Of a stretch of 64,000 bases of DNA, positions 24,501 to 34,582 are shown piece by piece. Positions within the stretch are counted from its first letter, which is position 1, and each line of letters starts with the position of its first letter. The notes under the pieces are model-generated. The model did not search any database. It was not told the origin of the DNA and was given only the letters and a program-made list of their open reading frames with translations. The DNA lies in contig JAXRKP010000209.1 in the NCBI GenBank assembly GCA_037039925.1, positions 270,001-334,000 on the forward strand, written 5' to 3'. The translations under genes and the position numbers were made by a program. Origin of the DNA: Doris montereyensis (taxonomy: Eukaryota; Mollusca; Gastropoda; Nudibranchia; Dorididae).

Positions 24501-26311
24501 TTTAACATTGTTTACTTTATTTAGAGAGAGGAACATTTTTATTTCCCTTCCACTCCCAGATTTATAATGAGTGAATGTTTCACGTTGTTTTTCCTTTCAT
24601 TTGGGTCCTTGTCTTGTATTTCATATGGGTCCTTGTATATTGGGGAAATTCCATTTTGACTTTTAACTTAAATCCTCTTAATCCTATTCCTCCATTTACT
24701 CAACATAGTATGTATATACAAATATATCAAATGCTAATCACTATGTGATTGTGGTATTGTTGTGTACTTAATTGAGGTTCATACTTTTTGGTGTTTGTTT
24801 AGAAATATTTTACTTGCATTAGTTGAAGCAAAAGTTAATTGAAACTGCACAGCTTCATAATGTCATCAAAATTTATGAAGTTATTTACTCATTTCAACGG
24901 GTTTTTTTCTTAGCTTCAGCAGTATTTACTAAGTATTAAATTATATTTTTTATTACCGATTCACTGCTAGTTGGAGACTAATGCTGGTAAAGATTAAAAG
25001 TGGGTGGTAGTAAACATGTTACTGCTGCTACATCAGTGAGGAAAAGTGTCATTCTCAGTCAGGTTTATGTATATCTCATGACAATAATAATGAATTGTTG
25101 TCACTTCAGTACTCGGGTAAGCGAATTATTTAAGGCTTACGCCACTAGAGAAATTATTAAACCCTCTGCATTCCTTCTATTGAAAAACATTCCCTAAAGA
25201 GGAACATTAAAACCAATGTTAAAAATAAAGAGAAATTGTGACTCTACCTTATAAAAAACAAAGAATTTTAAATCCTGGTTTTATTCTTATTTACTTGATC
25301 CCTCACCCCCCTCCCCCCAAAAAAAAACAAAAACTACATTTACTTCCACATAGGAAACGATTTTAACATGTGCAATATTATTTAAAAATAATGACATCTT
25401 CATCACTTCATGCTCCATGTCTCAAGGTTTTCTTAATATAGTGGAAATTTTTAGTCATCTTTACAATGATAAAGTTTAAATATTTATTGATTTGCCATTC
25501 TGTTCAGCTCTGTATTTTCAATTTTTTATACTTTTTTTGTCATTCATGCTCTAGTCTTTTTTGTCTTTTTGCAATATCTTTGTAGCGAATAAACACTTTG
25601 TGGTTATGCATCCAAGGCACAGACATTCTTCTACTGTGACCTAGTGACCATGACGCTGGGCATAATTAATTTATTCATCATAATCAATATATTTTACAAT
25701 AACGGAACTATCATGCAATTTGATTCTTGAATCAATTTAGTTTCATTTCATATTAGAGTCTTCTTTATGAAACAGCCCATACCCCTGCCTGCTTTTCCTG
25801 CTGTCATAAAAATAATAAAACACAAAAACTGTTTCAATTGTAAAAGAAGAATAACTTGGTTTTCTTTGTCTTTATAATGTTGTTTCTTGTAAAAATTAAT
25901 AAAATTATATATCATTGGCTCTGTAAAGACTGTGAGTGTGTGTATTCTAATGACTATTTATATCAGGAGTAAGAATAGTAAAAATGTGGATGTTTGTTTC
26001 ATTTAGAATCAGTTACTTCAATTTTTCAATACAAGTATTAGCTACACAGGCACCCAATGATGCCCAGGTGTACCTATCAATATTATTATTTCCCAAAATT
26101 TAACTCTTTTAACCCTTGGATTAAATAATAATTACCGCCATTGGATTCCTCGTAGATTTATAATTTTTCCTAGAAAACTTTCTTTCTTTCTTTATTAGTT
26201 CCCATTCTACCTTCCGGTGTATGGGTTTTAGATGCCTGAAATGATCTTTCTCCAGGCTGCCTTGTCCTGACATTTTCTGTTTCCTTCGGTGAAAGTTAAA
26301 TTTCTTTTCGT

Positions 26312-27469
26312 TTATGCCTCTTTTATATCTTCTTCCCACTTTCTCCGAGGTCTACCTTTTGGTCTTTTACCTTGAGTTTTAGCACTGTATACTGATTTAG
26401 CTATTCTATTGTCATTTATTCTGTTAACATGCCCAAACCATCTCAGTTGATTCATTTCTATCTTAGTTTTTATGCTATCTGCTTTGGTTTGATCTCTTAT
26501 TGTTGTGTTTCTGATTTTGTCCCTTTTAGTGTTCCCTAGTACTCTTCTTAGATATTTCATTTCGGCTGCTTGCACTCTACTGTATTCCCTACTGTCTAAG
26601 GTCCAGGTTTCACTGCCATAGAGGAGAGTAAGACAATAAACTGTGTTATATACTGCTATTTTGGTTTTTGTTGACAATTCTTGTTTACCTACAAATGCCT
26701 TTCCTAGATGGTTATATATTGCACTTGCCTTTTGGATTCTCTGGTTGATTTCTTCTCTTAGTTTTCCCTCTGAGTTAATCATTACTCCTAAGTAATTGTA
26801 GCTTTGAACTTGATCTAAATTCTCCTTGCCTATTTTAAGATTTTGTGTTTTAGCTTCCCTAGTTACTAGCATTGTTTTGGTTTTCTTTGAATTTACTCTC
26901 ATTCCTCTTTTATTGAATTCATTATTCATTATGTTGAAATTTGACTGGAGGTCCTTTTCTGATTTTCCAAACAGAATTAAATCATCAGCAAATGAAAGCA
27001 TTGATACATTTACTGGTTTGAGCTTCCACATACTTACATTTATTTTTTTCGTGTTTGAGGATGCCTTTGCGACTGAATCCATAAATGTGATAAACAAAAG
27101 AGGACTAAGGATACAACCCTGTCTTACTCCTATATCTACATCAAATTCTGCAGATACATTTCCAGCTACTCTCATTGCACATGTTGGTTTATTGTAAAAA
27201 CTTTTAATGGCTTCTATTAAATTTTGCTCTACGTTGTGTTCTTTTAAGGAATGCCATAGTTCGTCCCTCCTCACAGTGTCAAATGCCTTTTGTAAGTCAA
27301 TAAAACAGAGGTGCAAGTCAATGTTTCTCTCAAGGAATTTTTCTATTGTTTGTCTAATTGTAAATATGTGATCTTGTACACTTCTACCTGGTCTAAATCC
27401 ACTCTGGTGTTCTTCAATCTGATCCTCTAATCTTTTCCTTAGTCTCATTTCCAGAATACTGGCATACAC
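26312..27469 (-). CDS. LINE reverse transcriptase segment
   Basis: 385 codons of RT in one frame, part of the LINE at 26178-29569. Visible RT motifs: SGFRPGRSVQDHI (motif 2 region), FIDLQKAFDTV (motif A with catalytic Asp), [11 protein letters not shown] (motif B), FADDLILF (motif C, FADD instead of YADD) and the RWFGHV...GRPRRKWEED tail. It copies LINE RNA by target-primed reverse transcription in active relatives. The upstream frame (27445-28476) overlaps it by about 25 bases in another register, so one indel joins them. Confidence 0.9.
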   Translation of the reverse strand: MYASILEMRLRKRLEDQIEEHQSGFRPGRSVQDHIFTIRQTIEKFLERNIDLHLCFIDLQKAFDTVRRDELWHSLKEHNVEQNLIEAIKSFYNKPTCAMRVAGNVSAEFDVDIGVRQGCILSPLLFITFMDSVAKASSNTKKINVSMWKLKPVNVSMLSFADDLILFGKSEKDLQSNFNIMNNEFNKRGMRVNSKKTKTMLVTREAKTQNLKIGKENLDQVQSYNYLGVMINSEGKLREEINQRIQKASAIYNHLGKAFVGKQELSTKTKIAVYNTVYCLTLLYGSETWTLDSREYSRVQAAEMKYLRRVLGNTKRDKIRNTTIRDQTKADSIKTKIEMNQLRWFGHVNRINDNRIAKSVYSAKTQGKRPKGRPRRKWEEDIKEA

Positions 27470-28476
27470 TTTCCTGGTACGCTAAGTAGTGATATCCCTC
27501 TACAGTTTGAGCATTCCATGGTTGATCCTTTCTTGTGTATTGGTACTACCGTTCCCTGTTTCAGTCGTTGGCACCTGTTTGACTTCCATGCTTGTTGACA
27601 TATTGCATGTAGTAGTTTGTCTGCCTCTCTCCCTTGGTTTTTAATCATTTCTGGATAAACTTGATCTGCTCCTGGGACTTTTTCTAATTTCACTTTTCTT
27701 ATAGCTGTTTGAAGTTCTTCCATTGAGATATCTACATCTTCAGCTGTCTCATCTCGATTACTTGTTACTCTTAATAATTGATCTGTACTCCTTGTTTCAT
27801 ATGTTCTGGAGGGATTATGTAATTGTTGAAAATACTTCCTCCACGTTTCCATGATTTCACGGTCTCCTTTCATTATTTCTCCTTTGGCATTCTTAATTTG
27901 TCGTATTGGGCATGCTTTGGTCTTTCTCATGCTCTTCATTGCTCCCCAGAACAGCTTTTGATTTCCATGATAGCTTTCTTGAAGTCTTTGTTCAAACTCT
28001 TCCCACTGATCCTGTTTAGCTTTCCTAACTTCCTCTTTGGCGATAGTTCTTTTACTCACATAATCTATCCTATCCTCTGGTCTCTTTGTTTGCAAGTATT
28101 TCTTCGAGGCATCTTTCTTTTCTTTCATCTTAGTCTTGACATGCTCATTCCACCATGCTGTCCTTTTCCTATCTCCTTTAATTTGTTTCCTACCACAGAC
28201 CTCTTCAGTACAACTGAGAAGTGTTTCTTTATATATTTGCCACTTTTCTTCTATTGTGCTTTCCTTCAGATCCATCTGCCTTTCACTGATAGATCTTTTT
28301 ATCCTGGATTGGTATATTTGTTTTACTGTTGGTTTATTTAGTTCTTCTATTTTGAGTTTAGTAGCTTTCTTCTGTTTCCTTTTCTGTTTGTTTTCTTCAG
28401 TTAATAATCTCATTTTGGCTATCACTAGGTGGTGATCACTAAATATTTCAGCTCCTCTGTTTACTCTTGCATCCAA
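27445..28476 (-). CDS. LINE endonuclease-RT linker segment
   Basis: 343 codons in one frame. It begins just after the endonuclease C-terminal [13 protein letters not shown] (SDH catalytic motif of AP endonucleases), continues as a Lys/Glu-rich linker ([20 protein letters not shown]), and ends with the start of the RT (GTVVPIHKKGS, CSNCRGISLLSVPGK). It belongs to the same LINE as its neighbours. Confidence 0.85.
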   Translation of the reverse strand: MDARVNRGAEIFSDHHLVIAKMRLLTEENKQKRKQKKATKLKIEELNKPTVKQIYQSRIKRSISERQMDLKESTIEEKWQIYKETLLSCTEEVCGRKQIKGDRKRTAWWNEHVKTKMKEKKDASKKYLQTKRPEDRIDYVSKRTIAKEEVRKAKQDQWEEFEQRLQESYHGNQKLFWGAMKSMRKTKACPIRQIKNAKGEIMKGDREIMETWRKYFQQLHNPSRTYETRSTDQLLRVTSNRDETAEDVDISMEELQTAIRKVKLEKVPGADQVYPEMIKNQGREADKLLHAICQQAWKSNRCQRLKQGTVVPIHKKGSTMECSNCRGISLLSVPGKCMPVFWK

Positions 28477-28545
28477 TGTACTGCAAAAAAAGGGAGCTGC
28501 TAACTATTATGTAGTCTATGATTGATTTTTCACATCTGTCTTCAT

Positions 28546-29183
28546 TTACTCTTGTATATTTGTGGATATCTTTGTGAGGAAAAATGTGTAAGCTATTTTC
28601 ATGTTATTCTTTAGGTAAAAATCTATTAGTCTCTCTCCATTTGGAGAAGTTGTTGTCTCTCTTTCTTTACCTATTACTCCTCCTGATGTTTCTACATTGT
28701 TGCCTACTCTAGCGTTTAAATCTCCTAAAATCATTAATTCCTGTTTGGGTTTGAGATTCTCTGCAGCTATTTGTAAATCGTTTTCGAAGATATCTTTATC
28801 TTCTTTGGTAGCATCTTCGTTTGGTCCATAAGCTATTAATAATTTAATTTCTCTTCTTTTTGGTTTAATATTTACCTGTAATAGCTGTGGGCTTCTGAAT
28901 TTCCAACTTTTTAGTAGCATTTCTTGCCTTTTATGAATTAGGAGGCCTACTCCCGCTCTAGCTCTATCTTTGAATCTACTCCTGAGAAGATTAAAGTATG
29001 ATTTGGTCCTACATTTTCTATTCCTTGTCCTTTTTTCTTTGTTTCTGTAATAGCCAAAATGTCTACTTTGAATTTTTCCATTTCTTCAGCTAATTGTAAC
29101 TCCTTTCCATTAATTGCCCTAACATTCCATGTTCCAAAAATCACAGTCCGTGTTCTTTTCCAGAGTCGTCTTCGAAAGTTCAA
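28546..29183 (-). CDS. LINE AP-endonuclease segments (two frames)
   Basis: Two pieces in different frames: 28947-29183 ([39 protein letters not shown]) and 28546-28920 ([35 protein letters not shown]). TWNVR, the Glu of ITETK and GDLNARVG are the standard catalytic landmarks of the exonuclease-endonuclease-phosphatase fold used by LINEs to nick target DNA. Confidence 0.85.
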
Positions 29184-29304
29184 GCCGGGTATATCATTGT
29201 ATATATTACTTTGAATCAGGTTGTTTTGGATAAGCAGGGGATTGGCCCACTGTACCCTAGGTAGATGGTGGGGCTGCCACCTTGAGGCCCCCTACCAGGC
29301 CTTG

Positions 29305-29502
29305 TTATTTTCTGTTAGGGTTAACTTCTTTAGCCTTTAGTCATTCAAGACCAGCCTGCAAGGCAGCAGGTTATTTTATGTCAAGGTTAACTCCCTTAGC
29401 CTTTGGTCAGTCAAGACCGGCATGCAAGACAGCAGGTTGTTTTCTTTCAGGTTTAACTCCCTTAGCCTTTGGTCAGCCAAGACTTGCCTGCAAGGCAGCA
29501 GG
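29305..29502 (-). repeat. Three 66-bp tandem monomers at the LINE 5' end
   Basis: Units 29305-29370, 29371-29436 and 29437-29502 are exactly 66 bases each and share TTAACTCCCTTAGCCTTTGG, TCAAGAC and TGCAAGGCAGCAGG. They lie upstream of the endonuclease start. The second LINE copy has two units (46595-46729). In other LINEs such 5' monomers carry promoter activity; whether that applies here is inference. Confidence 0.9.
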
Positions 29503-29744
29503 AGACTCGTGGATGGCGGGATCATCTACTCCCCATACAGGTGCTTACCTGTCCACTGCCTGGATCCTAGAAAGCTTTGTTCTAAATTTGGCATTTTGCT
29601 TCATAAACCCTTTACAAAATTAGAAAAAGCAACCGAAGCCCTGTTACTATGTCAAGAATCCCCTCCTTTAAAAAAACGAAAAAACCCCAACAAAACCTTT
29701 GTTATAGGATTTGAACCCACATCAACTGCATCATATAACATGTA

Positions 29745-30550
29745 CAGTCGACTTTGGTTTATTGTAACTCGGTTAATCGCAATTTCCGCTTAATCACAAC
29801 TTTTCCCAAAATCAGAATTAATTCTATATAAAAGTCACTGGCTAATCTAACCCAAATCACTTCGGATAATCACAACTCTAGCGACATCTTGCCTCAGATT
29901 TTCGATCGGCTTCTTTCTAATTTTACACTTGTCTAACCAGTGCTTGCATGTGTACATTGCCATTACCTAATAACCGTAATGTTACAATGGCCTTACTGTC
30001 GTGACAGTGATTGTGGATCTAGAACTAGAAGGCAGTAAAAGGCGCAATCGGCCTTGCATAGAGAAACTCAGACAGCTGGGCGGCGTAGTATTGTATGATA
30101 CAATAAGTAACATAGGATTGTCCCCAGCCAATAAGCCGAGTCGGCTGCCGACCGATCACTCAGATCAGAGGGAGTGGCATCACTTATCACATACTGCACG
30201 CGTTGTAGTTAACCACACAACTAGTACTAGCTTACCACACGGAATGAATTGAATTACTGTAGTATGCTTTTCTGGCTGTGTAGTATCTGTTTGAAGGCAT
30301 ACACATTTTAAATAGATGGGAATATTCATGACTGTCCCAAGTCTTTGAAACTTAGAGGGCAAAGCTATCTATGTAAAAGATATTGTAACAGATAACCTAG
30401 TCACCAAGTACTCAAATCAAATGACCCTAAATTAAAATATTGGGCCCACAGTGGAATCCTCTTTATCGCAACTTTAGATAATTGCAACCATTTGCTACTT
30501 CCGTCATGTTGCGATTAATACTTACAATTACATTACCTAGATTACTGTGC
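29745..30550. mobile_element. Pogo/Tigger-style terminal sequences, poorly bounded
   Basis: TA-CAGTCGACTTTGGTTTATTG at 29743 continues into AACTCGGTTAATCGCAATTT, and a related start, CAGTGGAATCCTCTTTATCG with repeated GCAACTTTAGATAATTGCAA, occurs at 30449. Both are in the same orientation and resemble pogo-group termini. I could not find clean matching right ends. The open frame 30001-30252 between them has no recognisable transposase motif. Confidence 0.4.
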
Positions 30551-31860
30551 CACGTTCACTTCAAGGGCCTTCATGGAGGATGGATTCAAAGTGACTTCAG
30601 AGCCAGAATTAGATTAAGATCTTTAGGTGTGTAAATGTAATGTTATGTAATCAATTAGATCTATGTGACCTTACTGGAATGCACTTAGGTCTATGTACAG
30701 ATCGAAAGATGCGATCGTTCTAAAGATCAAAAGGCACATTTGTAACTTTCATGAAATCATAGAATATTTGAGCCTGATCTGTTGAGGAATAAAGACGCTA
30801 GGTCGGATTCCATTCTTGATTGTCTGTGTGTATTTATACAATATAAGTAGATTTTTTAATGAAAATTTGTATTTTATAGTTTTAGATTCTTTTTATATTT
30901 TAGAATGTTTATGAATTATTAGGACCATATTTCAGGGATTATTTAAATTTAAAAGTGAGGCACTGGTACTAAAGTGAAGGACTAAAGTTGAAGTGAGAAA
31001 TCAGAGACAATGACAAAACATTTCATATATCAATATCAGTAAAAAGTATGATCCAGTTAGATTGATGACATTATCGACATACTTTTATCGTTCAGTCGAC
31101 AAATGCCCTGAAGTAAGAGGAGCGCTGTGGTTGTTGTGGAGTCACAGAAAATGGTACACCGTACGTATGATCTATTACTATTACTATGAAATCAGCAATT
31201 TATGGAGGCGATCCAAGCACGGGAAACAATTCGTTTGACACTTGGACTTGGACAGATATCACAAAAAAATGTGACATTGTGTGTGATTAAATTGACAATT
31301 AACATCCAGTCTCTTTCCAACAATTTAGTACATGTACTATGTACTGTGGACATTGAAAGTGAAACTGAAAGGACTGGGCATATCATGTCAAGAAAAAGGT
31401 TGAGATATGAGGAAAGATAAATGATGTGGGACTAATGCTTGGTGATACTGTCCGTGATACATAGTTCAGAGTCAGCCAAATGATGTAAAGAGAGCTGTTG
31501 CAAGTTGCCTGATGATGTGGAAATGTGTGTGTGTGTGTGTGTGTGTGTGTTTTTCATCACACTGTTGACTAAATATCATAATTATACTAATTACTAATTA
31601 TAGGCCTACATATAAATCCCTAAATGATAGGGGTTGAAGTTAAAATGTGTCGACATAAAAGTAAGACTAGTAAGAGGTGGGAAAGGAAAAGAGGTTGCTT
31701 TTATATTGATATGTAATAATATGTATTTTGTTATAAATAAAAATGGGACTTGAAAAATGAATCAGCTAAAGAAGTGTTGACTAAAACTAAAACTAAAAGC
31801 AGGATGCCCATTAAAGTACCGGTATAGTGTAGAGACAAACAGTGATTCAAGGGGCATGTC
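30551..31860. other. No recognised gene
   Basis: AT-rich sequence with a GT run at 31523-31550. A 72-codon open frame at 31202-31420 matches nothing I recognise. No clear repeat family was identified. Confidence 0.5.
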
Positions 31861-31865
31861 GAAAG

Positions 31866-31975
31866 TGAAGGGAGCGTAGTTAGCTCGGTTGGTAGCAGGC
31901 TTTCTTTTCATGGGGAGGCGATGAGTGCTGATGCAGAGGTCACAGGTTCAATCCCCATGGTGGCCAAGGTTTTTT
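31866..31975 (+). repeat. tRNA-derived SINE head, third type
   Basis: GTAGTTAGCTCGGTTGGTAG is an excellent box A and CACAGGTTCAATCCCC an excellent box B, about 50 bases apart. The acceptor-stem ends do not pair and no CCA-ready 3' end is present, so I call a SINE head and not a tRNA gene. Confidence 0.6.
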
Positions 31976-32039
31976 CTGTCTAATCTTTGTATTTGTCTTT
32001 ATTTAATGTCAATTCATTCACTTTCAGTATGGTGTAAGT

Positions 32040-32345
32040 GTAATGAATTTACTTTGAGACAGCTGCAAGGTCATGAAGTTTGAATCCTAATTTTGCTAGT
32101 GCTAGGCCTAACATATATGTAGTGCCCCTAGGTAAAAAATATATTTCAAGGTTAAATTGTAAAGTTTTTCCTCACTTCACCCAGGTGCGGATGGGTTCCT
32201 GCAACAGCTACTACTAACAGACCCAGGGGAGTTTCGATCATGTATTGTCTGTACCCGCCTAGATTTTAAAAGCCTGGATAAGCTCTAGCTCTATGGGCCA
32301 TTCTGCATTTAGGCCTTGAAGGAACTTCCACTTATTTTCAGATTG
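32040..32345 (+). repeat. tRNA-derived SINE, family 1
   Basis: Degraded head (GAAGTTTGAATCCTAAT in the box-B position), then CACTTCACCCAGGTGCGGAT, GTACCCGCCTAGATTTTAAA, and the tail GGATAAGCTCTAGCTCTATG with GGCCTTGAAGGAACTT. It aligns block by block with 12090-12412. Confidence 0.75.
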
Positions 32346-32750
32346 ATTTCCTTTATCAGGAAATAGGTCACATCATTTTTCCTGACACAAACATAGTACT
32401 AAATATTGTGCGATATAATTTGAGATTGTTATAACGAAATACTTCAATGGCTTATACTAGTTATACTACTACCAAAATATATGCTTATAGCAAAAGGGAT
32501 TTTCCAGCTCTATTCATCTTCTTTTTTCGTTATAAGCAAAGATAGATCTAGATATCTCGATGCGCACAGTTAACTTCCACTCTGCGTTTATTCTTACTGA
32601 AAGAATAACAAAAGGCGGTGTGTTGAAAGATGGGGCATGTGACAGTGCTGTGTACGGAAATCACCGGGTTAGCCTATTCCTCCATCAGCCTTCCACTCTC
32701 ACTCAGCCTACGGGTCCTCAACTTCAATTTTTGTTAACAGGGTACTGTAC

Positions 32751-33480
32751 TGTTAGGTCTACTGTGGCATTGTTCACATTGAAACTGATCTTGTTTGTCT
32801 TTCATGTGATTCAGGTCTACTGTGGCATTGTTCACATTGAAACTGATCTTGTATGTCTTTCATGTGATTCAAGGTCTACTGTGGCATTGTTCGCATTGAA
32901 ACTGATCTTGTTTGTCTTTCACTTTCATGTGATTCAGGTCTACTGTGGCATTGTTCATATTGAAACTGATCTTGTTTGTCTTTCACTTTCATGATTCAGG
33001 TCTACTGTGGCATTGTTCGCATTGAAACTGATCTTGTTTGTCTTTCACTTTCATGTGATTCAGGTCTACTGTGGCATTGTTCGCATTGAAACTGATCTTG
33101 TTTGTCTTTCATGTGATTCAATCAGTAACCATCATCATCGTTTTTGTGTGTTTGTTTGTTTGTGTGATTCAGGTCTACTGTGGCATTGTTCACATTGAAA
33201 CTGATCTTGTTTGTCTTTCATGTGATTCAGGTCTACTGTGGCATTGTTCACATTGAAACTGATCTTGTTTGTCTTTTCATGTGATTCAGGTCTACTGTGG
33301 CATTGTTCACATTGCAAAACTGATCTTGTTTGTCTTTCATGTGATTCAACCAGTAACCATCATCATTGTTTTTGTGTGTTTGTTTGTTTGTGTGATTCAG
33401 GTCTACTGTGGCATTGTTCACATTGACGCTGATCTTGTTTGTCTTTCATGTGATTCAACCAGTAACCATCATCATCGTTT
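32751..33480. repeat. 58-bp minisatellite, ten units, with interleaved 50-bp spacer
   Basis: The unit begins GGTCTACTGTGGCATTGTTC, continues ACATTGAAACTGATCTTG and TTTGTCTTTCATGTGATTCA, and occurs ten times (starts near 32757, 32815, 32874, 32938, 33001, 33064, 33171, 33230, 33290, 33400). Some units carry a 6-bp ACTTTC insertion (64 bp). A second module, AACCAGTAACCATCATCATC followed by a GTTT-rich tract, replaces the junction three times (about 33116, 33345, 33452), giving a higher-order pattern. Because 58 is not a multiple of three, the Cys/His-rich minus-strand frames are artefacts. Confidence 0.9.
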
Positions 33481-33945
33481 TGTGTGTGTTTGTTTGTTTG
33501 TGTGCGTACACCTGCATGTGTTTCTGTGTGAGTGGGAAGAGGGGAATGTGACTCCAATGTGAGTGATCGTCGCTCAGTGTCTACCTATCATCACAGTGTG
33601 TGTGTGTGTGTGCGCATGGACCTGCATGCGTTTTTGTGTAGGGAATGTGGACGATCATCTCTCAGGTTATGTCACCACGTGTGTCTTGTTTGTGTGCATG
33701 CACCAGCATGCGGTTTTATGGGGGGTGTGTGGGGCGATCGTCACTCAGGCTCTACCATCACATGCTTGTTTTTGTGTGTGCACCTGCATGCGTTGTTGTG
33801 TATGAGTGAGGAATATGGGCAATCACGCTCAGGTTCTATCATCACATGTGTCTGTGCGTGTACCTGCATGCATTTTTGTGTAAGTATGAGTGGGGAGAGG
33901 GGAATGTGGCGATCGCCACTCTGGTTCTTTCATCACACGTCTATG
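33481..33945. repeat. Adjacent 80-100-bp tandem array, five units
   Basis: Each unit has a GT-rich start, ACCTGCATGCGTTTTTGTGT, GAGTGGGGA, a GGCGATCGTCACTCAGG block and TCTATCATCACATGTGTC. I count five diverged units. It directly abuts the 58-bp array and shares only the GTGTTTGTTTG-type spacer, so two unrelated minisatellites lie back to back. Confidence 0.8.
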
Positions 33946-34320
33946 TCACAATGAATGATTGTTAATCCACAGAAGTAAGTTAATAATGTTTCTTTAACGT
34001 TTTTGCTTTTTATTTTTTAATCTTAATAACAAAGCAATGATCTCTGAGTTACAACAAAATAGCGATATAAATTAATGAGGAAAAAAATTGTCGTGTCACC
34101 AACATTTTGTTATAACTGTGTTTGAGTTAGTTCTTTCCCTTTTTCGCACTTGTGCTCTCTTCTTTGTTCTCTATTGTCTCACGTCAACAAACAAACCTTC
34201 TTTTGTTCACACAGCCGAATATAACATAAGCAGTAAATGATTTCTGTCTAACAAATTATCTTTTATCCTGTCACACAAACAACTGAATAAAATTGAATGC
34301 CAAGTGAATGGATTAAGTCT

Positions 34321-34326
34321 TTTATT
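34321..34326 (-). terminator. COPG: COPG polyadenylation signal
   Basis: TTTATT on plus is AATAAA on the minus strand, about 257 bases beyond the COPG stop codon, inside an AT-rich 3' UTR. Confidence 0.5.
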
Positions 34327-34582
34327 TTTTATCATTGATAAATATTACTATCACATTGTTTATAGCTTGTTTCTAGCTAAAAAAAACAACCCCCAAAAAT
34401 AACAAAATTTGAATTTTATAACAGAGAAAAAGCCACAGAAAATACAGTAATATGAAATTTTAACCACTTATGTAAATCGACAAGGAAAAGAAAAAGAAAA
34501 CAGAAAAAGTTCTTGATTCATAATACCGGTACGCTAAAACATGCATGCCTTGGTGTGTTTCTTCTGTACCGCACAAGAAAGT

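Larger units (their letters stand above)
19686..26170. other. AT-rich gene desert
   Basis: About 6.5 kb of AT-rich sequence with no recognisable exon. Content that I can name: a tRNA-like SINE head at 21160-21228 (minus), a LINE 3' fragment at 21385-21565 (plus), a short CT run at 21695-21723, and many T homopolymers. Open frames here (for example 21799-22164 and 23065-23337) are low-complexity Leu/Phe/Ile-rich and show no family motif. Confidence 0.6.
26178..29569 (-). mobile_element. RTE-like non-LTR retrotransposon, near full length, frame-broken
   Basis: Read on the minus strand: a 5' region with three 66-bp monomers (29305-29502), an AP-endonuclease domain starting about 29183 ([23 protein letters not shown], then [25 protein letters not shown]), a linker, a reverse transcriptase ([62 protein letters not shown]), and a C-terminal [15 protein letters not shown] plus GKRPKGRPRRKWEEDIKEA. 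The 3' end is an AAAG-type microsatellite (CTTTCTTTCTTTC on plus, 26178-26194), as in RTE elements. Frame changes near 28930, 28540 and 27460 make it inactive as written. No separate ORF1 was seen. Confidence 0.9.

Noticed and set aside
27823..28435. Plus-strand frames of up to 172 codons opposite the LINE
   Set aside because: They are antisense shadows of the endonuclease/RT frames on the minus strand.
31866..31975. Possible tRNA gene
   Set aside because: Boxes A and B are excellent but the acceptor arms do not pair and the spacing of the anticodon region is wrong; a SINE head fits better.
33135..33557. Minus-strand frames with repeated CEQCHSRPESH, looking like zinc-binding repeats
   Set aside because: The underlying unit is 58 bases, not a multiple of three, so the register changes from unit to unit; indels of 6 bases do not restore it. 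This is minisatellite, not a protein repeat.
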